Shown: positions 1 through 8,014 of the stretch, one piece after another
How positions within the stretch are numbered: position 1 is the stretch's first letter
Layout of the letters: each line of letters begins with the position of its first letter
Assembly (NCBI RefSeq): GCF_009600315.1
Contig: NZ_WIWC01000042.1
Span: forward strand, 1-46,601
From: Pseudomonas helleri
Lineage (GTDB): Bacteria; Pseudomonadota; Gammaproteobacteria; Pseudomonadales; Pseudomonadaceae
DNA: 46,601 nt
Reading direction: 5' to 3'
Notes under the pieces: generated by a model
Seen by the model: the letters and a program-made list of their open reading frames with translations, nothing else
What the model was told of the DNA's origin: nothing
Database searches by the model: none
Translations under genes and position numbers: made by a program

Positions 1-97
1 TGAGTTCGGAATAAGACATAGGGCAGCACCGTACCGGAAAGGTCAGGTGTTGCACTCAGTTTTTGCCGCCGCCCATCAATAAAATTAAAGGACTACC

Positions 98-499
98 ATG
101 AAAACGTTCATGTCTATATTAACGCTGCTGTTCTGTATGGTCAGCGCGGTGTCTGTAAGTGCGGGTACTAAACCAGAAACGTATTCTGCCACTATCAGCC
201 GCGATGGAAAAATAGTTGCGCAAAAACCTAATTGGATTAAATCAGTTGACTATGCCAATCATAAAAATTATGCGGCCAGCTACAAGATGACACTCATGCC
301 GGGTGCGTTTCAGCAAGAACCTAAATATTGCCATGTATCCACATTCGATAATTCAAGTTACGAACATACCTTGTATGGTGTCGCCAAATTATCGAATAAG
401 CCCAGTCGAGCAGAAGTGAATGTCATTGCACTGATGCTAGGCAATGACAAACCTGCTGAAGACTCATCAATGAGTTTCTATCTGGTATGCGGTAAGTAA
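98..499 (+). CDS. Small secreted hypothetical protein (133 aa)
   Basis: I do not recognise the family. The N-terminus is a clear Sec signal peptide: MKTF, then a hydrophobic stretch to about residue 18, then an Ala/Ser-rich cleavage region near residue 22. The mature part is polar and about 110 residues long. It has two cysteines, one mid-protein (YCHVS) and one near the end (LVCGK), which could form a disulfide in the periplasm. The start is supported by an AAAGGA ribosome site about 8 nt upstream. It is followed by a strong hairpin and then by the amidase gene on the same strand. It is probably a single-gene unit. Function unknown. Confidence 0.7.
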   Translation: MKTFMSILTLLFCMVSAVSVSAGTKPETYSATISRDGKIVAQKPNWIKSVDYANHKNYAASYKMTLMPGAFQQEPKYCHVSTFDNSSYEHTLYGVAKLSNKPSRAEVNVIALMLGNDKPAEDSSMSFYLVCGK

Positions 500-502
500 C
501 CG

Positions 503-536
503 TGACGTCCCTGCTCGAAGTCGGGCAGGGACGTCA
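503..536 (+). terminator. 12-bp perfect inverted repeat after the secreted protein gene
   Basis: TGACGTCCCTGC (503-514) is matched by its exact reverse complement at 525-536 with a 10-nt loop, starting 3 nt after the stop codon at 499. The stem is GC-rich but no T-run follows, so it may be a weak terminator or an mRNA-stabilising hairpin. Confidence 0.6.
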
Positions 537-615
537 GAGAAGACGTGCGGTTCAGATACAAACAGGATCAGTAAGGTATGCTGGCCCATTAACATTTTCC
601 TGTGTTGCCTCTGCC

Positions 616-1398
616 ATGAAATTACCTGCGCTTCTCGTGTCTCTTGCACTGCTGGCTGGCTGCGCCAGCGGCCCTCGTATGGATACCAGCCATCCTTCCG
701 CCAATCAGGACAGTCGTGTGCAGTTCGTGGTGCTTCATTACACCTCAACCTCACTTGAGCATTCGTTGCAGCTGCTGACGACAGGCCCGGTCAGCAGTCA
801 TTACCTGATTGGCGATACGCCACCCACAATTTACAAACTGGTGGATGAGAACCAGCGGGCCTGGCACGCCGGTGAAAGCCAGTGGAAAGGGCGTACCTGG
901 CTCAACTCCAGTTCCATTGGTATCGAAATCGTCAATAAAGGCTTTCGGGACACGCCAAACGGGCGGGTCTGGTATCCCTACACCGAAGGGCAGATTCAAG
1001 CGCTGATCGCGCTGCTCAAAGACATTTCGACGCGCTACAAGATTGATCCGCAAAACATCATTGGTCACAGTGATATCGCGCCACTGCGCAAGCAGGATCC
1101 CGGCCCGTTATTTCCGTGGAAGCGATTGGCACAAGCAGGCTTCGGTGTTTGGCCGAATGAACAGGCCGTAGCCCGAGAGCAAGCTCGGTTTGCCAGCGAG
1201 ATGCCCAGCATCACCTGGTTTCAGCAACAGCTAGCGTTATTGGGCTACGAAACCCCGCAGACGGGTGAGCTGGATGTAGCCACCCGTCATGTGCTGGCTG
1301 CTTTCCAGATGCATTTCCGGCCCTCGAAATTCGATGGCACACCGGATGCTGAAAGTGCAGCCATTTTGAAAGTGCTCAACACTCAAAAAAGCCGATGA
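616..1398 (+). CDS. ampDh2: N-acetylmuramoyl-L-alanine amidase, AmpDh2/AmiD type lipoprotein
   Basis: Zinc amidase that cleaves the MurNAc-L-Ala bond of peptidoglycan from the periplasmic side. The 260-aa product starts with a lipoprotein signal ending in the lipobox LLAGC, so it should be lipidated and anchored. The Amidase_2 fold follows, with the zinc-ligand region FVVLHYTS, a middle SSIGIEI stretch, and a late GHSDIAPLRKQDPG segment carrying the second His and the Lys/Asp of the active site. The last ~65 residues form a peptidoglycan-binding domain (LALLGY to AILKVLN). I chose the ATG at 616 because the 38 codons before it in frame would bury the lipoprotein signal. Synteny with kinB-algB matches ampDh2 in P. 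aeruginosa. Confidence 0.85.
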   Translation: MKLPALLVSLALLAGCASGPRMDTSHPSANQDSRVQFVVLHYTSTSLEHSLQLLTTGPVSSHYLIGDTPPTIYKLVDENQRAWHAGESQWKGRTWLNSSSIGIEIVNKGFRDTPNGRVWYPYTEGQIQALIALLKDISTRYKIDPQNIIGHSDIAPLRKQDPGPLFPWKRLAQAGFGVWPNEQAVAREQARFASEMPSITWFQQQLALLGYETPQTGELDVATRHVLAAFQMHFRPSKFDGTPDAESAAILKVLNTQKSR

Positions 1399-1411
1399 GC
1401 TACTGCGAGGA

Positions 1412-3199
1412 CTACAGCGCCAGGGCCATGTAGAACTGCGTGCCGTGACCAGGGCGGGAGTACACGCCAATGCGCCCGCCATGCAGCTGCACAATCTCTT
1501 TGCACAGCGCGAGACCAAGCCCTGCACCGCCTTTTTTACGGCCGACCTGAACGAAGGGCTCGAATATGCGCCCCTGCTGGCCATAAGCAATGCCTTCGCC
1601 ATTGTCTTCGATGCTGATAATGACCCGCTCGCCATGACGGCGGGCTTGAAGCCGAATTTGCCCACCACTAGGGGTATGCCGCAGGGCGTTCTCCAGCAGG
1701 TTATCCAGCACTCGATCCAGTTGCGCCCGATCGGCGTTAAGCGCCGGCAAAGGTTCTTGCAGGTCGATCTGGATCTCTATCAGCTTGCCGGCGGCATCTT
1801 CTGCGAAACGTTCGCGTGTCTCCTTGAGCATTTGCTCAATGTCACACGGTGCCACCGTCAACTTTTGCATGCCGTTTTGATAACGCGAGAAATTCAGCAA
1901 ATCATTAATGAGCTGCATGAGTCGCTGCATCTCTTCGCTGACCGTATTGAGCAAGTCCAGCTCACGGGAATGCGGGTCAAAGCGCGCGCGCTCCATAAAA
2001 AGCCCGAAAGCCATATGCATGCCGGTCACCGGCGTACGTAACTCGTGAGAGGCCCGCAGCACAAACTCACTGCGTACACGCTCAAACGCGCGCTGCTCGG
2101 TCACGTCATGCAACACCATGACCGCGCCCAGTATGGGGCCATCGGGCTGGCTAACAGGTGTGAGGCTGTAGGTCAGCAGTCGGTTTTCACCTTCAATCAC
2201 CACACTCAAATCTTCAGGCGCGCGCTCAAGGCTACCGCCACGCAAAACAGTGCGCAGTTGCTGATCCAGCTCCGGACGGTTGAATGCCTCGCCCAGTGAT
2301 TGGCCCTGACGCTCTTCGGTCCAGGCTAATTGGCGTTGAGCCACCGGATTCAACAACTCCAGGCGACCTTGCGGATCAACCATCAACAAGCCGTCATCAA
2401 TGCTGTCGAGCACGGCTTGAAGCCGTTGTTGGCCTGCCAGTAACTCATCGACATTTGTCGCCTGATGCTGTCGCAAGGCTTCGGCCATGATCCCGAAACG
2501 CCGTGTCAGCAGGTTCATTTCGGCGGCTGAAGAGAGTGGCAGTACCACTTCAAAATTGCCCTTGCCTATATTGTCAGCCGCTTTGGCCAGCGCTTCGATG
2601 GGTGCGCCAAAGCGCCGGGCAATACCATGAGCGGTAATAAAGCCGATGATCAGCACTGCAAGCCCGATAAGCCCCAGCAGCATGGCAATGATCAACGCGC
2701 GGTCACGGGCCGCCGCCTGCGCGTTATAGATGTTGTCGAGTGCCCGGCGATGTTCGGCGATCAAGCCGTTGCGCAAATGGTTGAAGCGATTGGTCAGTTC
2801 GCTGTCAGAGCTGAGGTCCAGCGTATTGCGCTGAGCGTTATCCAGAGCCGTTAAAAAGTTTTCGTAGTCGATACGGGCCTGGGCAAAACCGCTGTGCAGC
2901 TGGTTGTTGCGCTCGTGCTCAATGCCCTCGTCCAGCAATGCCAGATACTGCCGCGTTGCGGCTTGCAGCGCCTGCGGGTCCTCGTGATTGCGCAACAGCA
3001 GGATGAGGTGATCCCCCAAGGTTTGACGCAGCTTGAGGCCCAGATCCAGAATGACAGTGTTGTTGCGGATCAGTGATTCCTGGGTCTTGGCCATTTGCAT
3101 CACGCTGACGACGCCCAGACCCAGCCCGAGCAGCGCCACCGTGATTAATGCCGAAATGCTGAGGAACAGCCGTGTACGTAATTTGATGGCCAGTTTCAT
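1412..3199 (-). CDS. kinB: Sensor histidine kinase KinB
   Basis: Membrane histidine kinase paired with AlgB in control of alginate and virulence traits in Pseudomonas. From the ATG at 3199 the product is 595 aa, the size usual for KinB; the longer reading frame adds 31 residues overlapping algB and is unlikely. A first membrane helix lies at residues ~12-35, then a periplasmic helical sensor domain, a second helix around 165-190, a HAMP region, a PAS domain (LQAVLDSIDDGLLMVD), the phospho-accepting His in SHELRTPVTG, and an ATPase domain with N box NLLENALRH, DNGEGIA and GAGLGLALCKE. It lies 10 nt downstream of algB, so the two are co-transcribed. Confidence 0.93.
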   Translation of the reverse strand: MKLAIKLRTRLFLSISALITVALLGLGLGVVSVMQMAKTQESLIRNNTVILDLGLKLRQTLGDHLILLLRNHEDPQALQAATRQYLALLDEGIEHERNNQLHSGFAQARIDYENFLTALDNAQRNTLDLSSDSELTNRFNHLRNGLIAEHRRALDNIYNAQAAARDRALIIAMLLGLIGLAVLIIGFITAHGIARRFGAPIEALAKAADNIGKGNFEVVLPLSSAAEMNLLTRRFGIMAEALRQHQATNVDELLAGQQRLQAVLDSIDDGLLMVDPQGRLELLNPVAQRQLAWTEERQGQSLGEAFNRPELDQQLRTVLRGGSLERAPEDLSVVIEGENRLLTYSLTPVSQPDGPILGAVMVLHDVTEQRAFERVRSEFVLRASHELRTPVTGMHMAFGLFMERARFDPHSRELDLLNTVSEEMQRLMQLINDLLNFSRYQNGMQKLTVAPCDIEQMLKETRERFAEDAAGKLIEIQIDLQEPLPALNADRAQLDRVLDNLLENALRHTPSGGQIRLQARRHGERVIISIEDNGEGIAYGQQGRIFEPFVQVGRKKGGAGLGLALCKEIVQLHGGRIGVYSRPGHGTQFYMALAL

Positions 3200-3209
3200 C
3201 GCAGCGGGC

Positions 3210-4556
3210 TCACAAATTGTACTGCTTGCGCTTGCGGTAGAGCGTTGAAGCATCAATGCCCAAGGTTTTGGCAGCTTGATCCAGTGTCTCACTGGTGGCC
3301 AGCACTGCTCCGATGTGGGCTTTTTCCAACTGGTCGAGGCTCAGTGCCGCGCCGATGCGAGGAGTGTTTGGGACTGTCTGTTCGGCCATACCCAAATGAC
3401 TGATCTCGACCACTTCTTGAGGGCAGATAATGCTGGCGCGCTCCACCACGTTGCGCAGTTCGCGAATATTGCCGGGCCACCTGTAATTGGCCAATGCCAG
3501 GCGCGCCGCTTCGCTGAACCCTCGGGCCGGACGGGCATATTCCTTAACGAAGCGGGCCAGAAAGCGGTCAGCCAAGGTCAAGATGTCTTCACTGCGTTCG
3601 CGCAACGGCGGCAGGTGCAAGGTGATGACATTCAGTCGATAGAGCAAGTCTTCCCGGAAACGCCCCTCTCGCACCATGTCTTCAAGCTTGAGGTTGGTGG
3701 CCGCGAGAATGCGTACATCGGCATTGCGGGTCACAGGGTCCCCTACACGCTCATACACCTTGTCCTGAATAAAGCGCAGTAGCTTTGGCTGTAATGTCAG
3801 CGGGAAGTCGCCGATTTCATCCAGAAATAACGTACCGCCGTCCGCCTGATTCACTCGGCCCAATGTGCTTTCGCTGGCTCCTGTGAACGCACCGCGGGTG
3901 TGGCCGAACAGCTCGCTCTCCATCAATTCGGCGGTCAATGATGGACAGTTAATCGTGGTGCACGCTTTTTTAGCCCTTTTACTCCAACTGTGAATAGCCT
4001 TCGCCAGTTCGCCTTTACCAGTGCCGGACTCGCCCAAAATCAAAATATTGGCATCTGTGCCGGCTACCTGACGGGCGGTTTCCAACACCGCCATCATGGC
4101 GGGGCTGTGAGAATCGAGTCTTTCTTTAGGCTTGCGTACCTCGCCCTCAAGGGCTTCGAGGCGGGCCGACAGTTGGCGCACTTCCAGCTGTTTGGCGGTG
4201 GCCAGGCGCAACTGGTCCGGGCTGCACGGTTTAACCAGATAATCAGCCGCACCGGCCTGAATGGCATCGACAGCGGTATCGACAGCGGAGTGAGCGGTGA
4301 CGATCACCACCCGCATCCACGGTGCCTGAATGCGCATCTGAGCCAGAACATCCAGGCCATTGTCTTCGCCTAGGCGCAAGTCCAGAAAGCACAGGTCAAA
4401 CACTTGGCGCTGCAAGAGTGCTTCGGCTTGTGCCGCACTGTTGGCCGTGGCGACGGTATACCCCTCATCTTCGAGGCAGTAGCGGAATGTGCGCAGGATG
4501 GCGGACTCGTCGTCGACCAGCAGAATGCGGCCCTGTTTCTCTTTGGCTGATTCCAT
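3210..4556 (-). CDS. algB: NtrC-family response regulator AlgB
   Basis: Sigma-54-type activator phosphorylated by KinB. The 448-aa protein has a receiver domain with the phospho-Asp in FLDLRLGED (about residue 59) and the conserved Lys in YLVKP. The AAA+ domain follows, with Walker A GESGTGKGE, the sigma-54 contact loop GAFTGA, Walker B GGTLFLDEIGD and the RFREDLLYRL box. A Fis-type C-terminal HTH (LGIDASTLYRKRKQYNL) ends the protein. It is the first gene of the algB-kinB operon. The ATG at 4556 is preceded by purine-rich GGAAGG/GGAG. All catalytic motifs are intact. Confidence 0.95.
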   Translation of the reverse strand: MESAKEKQGRILLVDDESAILRTFRYCLEDEGYTVATANSAAQAEALLQRQVFDLCFLDLRLGEDNGLDVLAQMRIQAPWMRVVIVTAHSAVDTAVDAIQAGAADYLVKPCSPDQLRLATAKQLEVRQLSARLEALEGEVRKPKERLDSHSPAMMAVLETARQVAGTDANILILGESGTGKGELAKAIHSWSKRAKKACTTINCPSLTAELMESELFGHTRGAFTGASESTLGRVNQADGGTLFLDEIGDFPLTLQPKLLRFIQDKVYERVGDPVTRNADVRILAATNLKLEDMVREGRFREDLLYRLNVITLHLPPLRERSEDILTLADRFLARFVKEYARPARGFSEAARLALANYRWPGNIRELRNVVERASIICPQEVVEISHLGMAEQTVPNTPRIGAALSLDQLEKAHIGAVLATSETLDQAAKTLGIDASTLYRKRKQYNL

Positions 4557-4976
4557 CTCCGGCCTTCCTCAATAAGTGATCTTCGTTAGTGTCGGAATAA
4601 TCGGGCAAGTTGCATGATTTTTCAGGATTGTTTGGAGGCTAGCAGGGAAGAGGCGCCCTTGCATTCCATAAGGTGCTGATTTTGATGAATTAAGTCCGTA
4701 TTCCGGATTTTTCATTTGAAGGCTGTATCGCGTTTTTTCAACGTCCTCCTCGATTGCAACGTTTGAGTCGTGCAGAACGCACGACCGTTCATTCGGGCAT
4801 CGTGCAGGATGAGCGTAAGGCTGCTCGATATGTGTTCGTAAGCCATTGATTTATATGGCTTTTATTTTTATCAAAACTTGGCATGTGCCCTGCAATACAT
4901 AGATACGAAGTTGTTCAGCGGGTTGCCGCTGTCAGCCTCCCCCTTTTATTAACCACTGATTGGCAGGAGTTTGAGC
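4557..4976. other. Gene-free divergent control region between algB and the small envelope cluster
   Basis: This 420-bp stretch holds no convincing ORF. It must contain the algB promoter (minus strand) and the promoter of the rightward cluster starting at 4977. The only strong motif I see is the sigma-54 site at 4878-4895. The rest is mixed sequence with several T-rich runs. Confidence 0.6.
4878..4895 (+). promoter_or_regulatory. Sigma-54 (RpoN) -24/-12 promoter
   Basis: The sequence TTGGCATGTGCCCTGCAA has the invariant GG (4880-4881) and GC (4892-4893) separated by exactly 10 nt, which is the sigma-54 signature. It points rightward, about 85 nt before the ATG at 4977. The neighbouring algB encodes a GAFTGA-bearing activator, but no activator site was identified, so that link is inference. 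Confidence 0.7.
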
Positions 4977-5276
4977 ATGAATCGTCAAGGTTTCGCCAGC
5001 ATGCGTATCTCTTCACGGCACCTTCAACAGGGTTTGTTCGCCAGCCTGACGTTGATGGTGACGCTGATCGGTGGTCAGCAATATGCACGATGGGAGCAAG
5101 CACAGGCGCCGGTCGCCTCTTACTCCGTAATCGATAAGCAGCAGAAGCATTTCACCGCGATCAAGTCCAATGCCTTGGTTAGCCGGGTGTATGACGCAGG
5201 TCGATTTGAACTGGCTGCGGTTGAAGACACGCAAATTGCCAATTCGCAACCTGCGCAGGAACGTTGGGTGTTTTAA
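4977..5276 (+). CDS. Small membrane-anchored hypothetical protein (99 aa)
   Basis: No recognised domain. After a basic N-terminus (RISSRHLQQ) there is a single hydrophobic segment around residues 18-33 (GLFASLTLMVTLIGG), then a hydrophilic ~65-residue tail that would be periplasmic. I use the ATG at 4977, with GGAG 7 nt upstream, rather than the TTG at 4971. It is the first gene behind the sigma-54 promoter and is followed by the DUF1328 and Ivy-family genes on the same strand. A small unnamed gene occupies this place beside algB in other pseudomonads. Function unknown. Confidence 0.65.
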   Translation: MNRQGFASMRISSRHLQQGLFASLTLMVTLIGGQQYARWEQAQAPVASYSVIDKQQKHFTAIKSNALVSRVYDAGRFELAAVEDTQIANSQPAQERWVF

Positions 5277-5362
5277 GTGTTCACAACCTTGAGGCCTTTA
5301 GTAGGGCTTCAAAAAGCAATACTGGCTTTACCCTCTTTCGCACAGTAATAAGGAGAATCACC

Positions 5363-5527
5363 ATGTTGAGTTGGGCAATTACCTTCCTGATTATCGCCAT
5401 CATCGCTGCTGTCTTGGGCTTCGGTGGTATCGCAGGCACCGCGACCGGCATCGCCAAGATTCTCTTTGTCGTGTTCCTGGTAATGTTCGTGGTGTCCTTC
5501 ATCTTTGGCCGTCGCGGTAAAGGCTGA
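5363..5527 (+). CDS. DUF1328 family small membrane protein (54 aa)
   Basis: A 54-residue protein made almost entirely of two hydrophobic helices (LSWAITFLIIAIIAAVLGFGG and the ILFVVFLVMFVVSFIFG segment) ending in the basic tail RRGKG. This is the pattern of the DUF1328/YtjA family, found widely in proteobacterial inner membranes and without an established role. The ATG at 5363 has AGGAGA at 5351-5356; the upstream in-frame extension from 5264 is not needed. It ends 2 nt before the next start, so it is translated together with the Ivy-family gene. Confidence 0.85.
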   Translation: MLSWAITFLIIAIIAAVLGFGGIAGTATGIAKILFVVFLVMFVVSFIFGRRGKG

Positions 5528-5529
5528 GT

Positions 5530-5994
5530 ATGTTGAGCCTCTCCTATAAGGCTATGGTAGCCGCCCTGTTGATGGGCGGCAGTGCCATCGCCCTGGCCGA
5601 TAATGCAGGCCAGTCGCATGCAAATCAGCTACTTAATGACCCTGAATATCGGCAGGCTTGGCAGCAGGTCGTGAAAAAGGAAGAGCGCCTGCCTGAGTGG
5701 GTGATCAACCTTTCAGGCAGTGCTGAGCAAATGACCGCCGTCACCGAAGATGGCGACAGGTATCTGGTCGGTCCTTTGTGTGAAACAGCGCAGACGTGCC
5801 TTAACAAGCGCCTGATTGTCGCCGTGAGCTTTGATAAAAAGCATGCCTACGCGATGCTGGTAGAAGTGCCCGCAGGTCTGCCTGCCGACAAGTCGCTGAC
5901 ACGTCATGCCGATTATCGTTTTTTGGGTGAGCCTGATGAAGGTATCCAGGTCTTGCTTAAAGAGCAGCTGAAGAAAGACCCGAACTGGTATTAA
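5530..5994 (+). CDS. Inhibitor of vertebrate lysozyme (Ivy) family protein
   Basis: The 154-aa product has a Sec signal peptide ending near SAIALA and a mature domain like the periplasmic Ivy lysozyme inhibitors (SGSAEQMTAVTEDGDRYLVGP, then a short Cys-bounded loop CETAQTC, then KRLIVAVSFDKKHAYAML). In Ivy proteins a disulfide-bounded loop enters the lysozyme active site; here the loop reads ETAQT rather than the classical KPHD, so the target or affinity may differ. It follows the DUF1328 gene by 2 nt and is followed by a strong terminator. Its position beside a peptidoglycan amidase and KinB/AlgB suits an envelope-protection role. Confidence 0.75.
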   Translation: MLSLSYKAMVAALLMGGSAIALADNAGQSHANQLLNDPEYRQAWQQVVKKEERLPEWVINLSGSAEQMTAVTEDGDRYLVGPLCETAQTCLNKRLIVAVSFDKKHAYAMLVEVPAGLPADKSLTRHADYRFLGEPDEGIQVLLKEQLKKDPNWY

Positions 5995-6017
5995 TCGGTG
6001 ACACACAGTGGTCAGAG

Positions 6018-6063
6018 TAAAGCGCTGCGATAAGCGGTCGGTCGTTTATCGCAACGCTTTTTC
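6018..6063 (+). terminator. Intrinsic terminator after the Ivy-family gene
   Basis: A long stem pairs TAAAGCGCTGCGATAA with TTATCGCAACGCTTT and is followed by a short T-run (CGCTTTTTCG). This is a typical Rho-independent terminator closing the 4977-5994 unit. Confidence 0.85.
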
Positions 6064-6593
6064 GTGGCGCACATCGTGCATTGCAGCCCTCCGTTTTGAT
6101 TCATCTCCCCCTTTCTGATTCTTCCTAATCCCTTCAGTCCGTTGATTTTTTTCATTTTTAATGTGGCTTGGGCAGGGGTCAGAAGCGTCGACCGTATATC
6201 GACTATCCGTAAAATCATTTCCTCTGCTTTACCGATTTGTGTTGTCAGATATTTCTGACGATTGAGCTTGAAATTTACCCGCCAAACGCTACATAAAAGA
6301 CCTTGAAACAGCCGGTCTACGGCGCTTATGTCGTCTACTATTACCATTCTGACGTCTAGGCCCATACGCTCTTGTCTGACAATTCTCATGCCGATTCGGC
6401 ATAGGGTAGGCGTTTACGGCATTAGACGGTTTACGCTTGCATGGGAATAGTTGCGCCTTTTTTCGCCTGCCAAAGAGCCAGTATGGTTCGTTTTGGGCGA
6501 CCTTCTACGGGGGTGGAAGCATCCGCTTTTTTCGCTTTCTGAGCGCTCTAGCGTGTGCTTCTGCCCGAGTCCACTTGAAGTAAGGGTAATGAC
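6064..6593. other. Gene-free leader region upstream of gltP
   Basis: About 530 bp without a convincing ORF on either strand; the minus-strand frames here lack family features. It contains a perfect small palindrome (GTCAGA-tatt-TCTGAC, 6244-6259) and T-rich tracts. It should hold the gltP promoter and a long leader. I see no recognisable RNA family. Confidence 0.45.
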
Positions 6594-7913
6594 ATGAAGA
6601 AGGCAAAACTTAGCCTCGCCTGGCAGATCCTCATCGGTCTGGTCCTCGGGATTGCAATCGGCGCGCTGCTCAACCATTTCAGTGCTGAAAAGGCCTGGTG
6701 GATCAGTAACGTTCTGCAACCTGCTGGCGATATCTTTATCCGTCTGATCAAGATGATCGTGATCCCAATCGTGATTTCTTCACTGGTTGTCGGGATTGCA
6801 GGCGTGGGGGATGCGAAGAAGCTTGGTCGTATCGGTTTAAAAACCATCATTTACTTCGAGATCGTGACCACCATCGCGATTCTGGTCGGTCTGGTGCTTG
6901 CCAATGTGTTCCAGCCGGGTGCCGGGATCGACATGAGCACCCTGGGCACGGTCGATATTTCGAAATACGCAGCCACTGCTGCCGAGGTCACCCATGAACA
7001 TGCGTTCATCGAGACCATCCTCAACCTGATCCCTTCAAACATCTTCGCAGCCATGGCTCGCGGTGAAATGTTGCCGATCATCTTCTTCTCGGTGCTGTTC
7101 GGTCTTGGCTTGTCCAGCTTGAACGCCGAGTTGCGCGACCCGTTGGTGAAAACCTTCCAGGGCGTGTCCGAGTCGATGTTCAAAGTGACTCACATGATCA
7201 TGAACTACGCACCCATTGGTGTGTTTGCGCTGATCGCTGTCACCGTTGCCAACTTCGGCTTCGCTTCGCTGGTGCCGCTGGCCAAACTGGTGGTGCTGGT
7301 TTACGCCGCCATTCTGTTCTTCGCGTTTGCGGTACTGGGCTTGATTGCCAAGCTGTTCGGCTTCTCTGTGCTCAAGCTGATGCGCATTTTCAAGGACGAG
7401 CTGGTACTGGCTTACTCCACCGCCAGCTCTGAAACCGTGCTGCCGCGTGTGATCGAGAAGATGGAAGCCTACGGCTGCCCGAAAGCGATCTGTAGCTTTG
7501 TGGTGCCGACCGGTTACTCGTTCAACCTTGACGGCTCGACGCTCTACCAAAGCATTGCGGCGATCTTTATCGCCCAGTTGTATGGCATTGACCTGTCAAT
7601 CAGCCAGCAATTGCTGCTGGTACTGACCCTGATGGTGACCTCTAAAGGCATCGCTGGCGTACCGGGCGTTTCCTTTGTGGTGCTGCTGGCCACGTTGGGC
7701 AGTGTTGGTATCCCGCTCGAAGGTCTGGCCTTCATCGCCGGTGTCGACCGTGTCATGGACATGGCCCGTACCGCGTTGAACGTGATTGGTAACGCGTTGG
7801 CCGTGCTGGTTATTTCCCGCTGGGAAGGCATGTACGACCAGGCCAAAGGCGAACGCTACTGGAACTCGCTGCCGCACTGGCGCAGCAAGGAAGCCCTGCC
7901 AAAAGGCGAATAA
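6594..7913 (+). CDS. gltP: Proton/glutamate-aspartate symporter GltP
   Basis: Secondary carrier of the DAACS (SLC1-like) family importing L-glutamate/L-aspartate across the inner membrane with cations. The 439-aa length fits. Hydrophobic helices run throughout. The family signatures are visible: the serine-rich reentrant region LAYSTASSETVLPRV, the TM7 motif GYSFNLDGSTLYQ, and the late GVPGVSF...GVDRVMDMARTALNVIGN block that binds substrate. A purine-rich TAAGGGTAA lies upstream of the ATG. It is a single-gene unit closed by the terminator at 7937. Confidence 0.92.
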   Translation: MKKAKLSLAWQILIGLVLGIAIGALLNHFSAEKAWWISNVLQPAGDIFIRLIKMIVIPIVISSLVVGIAGVGDAKKLGRIGLKTIIYFEIVTTIAILVGLVLANVFQPGAGIDMSTLGTVDISKYAATAAEVTHEHAFIETILNLIPSNIFAAMARGEMLPIIFFSVLFGLGLSSLNAELRDPLVKTFQGVSESMFKVTHMIMNYAPIGVFALIAVTVANFGFASLVPLAKLVVLVYAAILFFAFAVLGLIAKLFGFSVLKLMRIFKDELVLAYSTASSETVLPRVIEKMEAYGCPKAICSFVVPTGYSFNLDGSTLYQSIAAIFIAQLYGIDLSISQQLLLVLTLMVTSKGIAGVPGVSFVVLLATLGSVGIPLEGLAFIAGVDRVMDMARTALNVIGNALAVLVISRWEGMYDQAKGERYWNSLPHWRSKEALPKGE

Positions 7914-7936
7914 TCGCTCAAGGCTGCTTCACTCCC

Positions 7937-7968
7937 AAACCCCGGACTTGTCCGGGGTTTGTTGTTTC
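7937..7968 (+). terminator. Intrinsic terminator after gltP
   Basis: AAACCCCGGA (7937-7946), loop CTTG, TCCGGGGTTT (7951-7960), then a T-rich tail GTTGTTTC. A perfect 10-bp stem with U-rich tail. Confidence 0.9.
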
Positions 7969-8014
7969 TGGGGTCTGACCGCTATCATTCGCCGCACCTT
8001 GTAGGAGTTATTCA

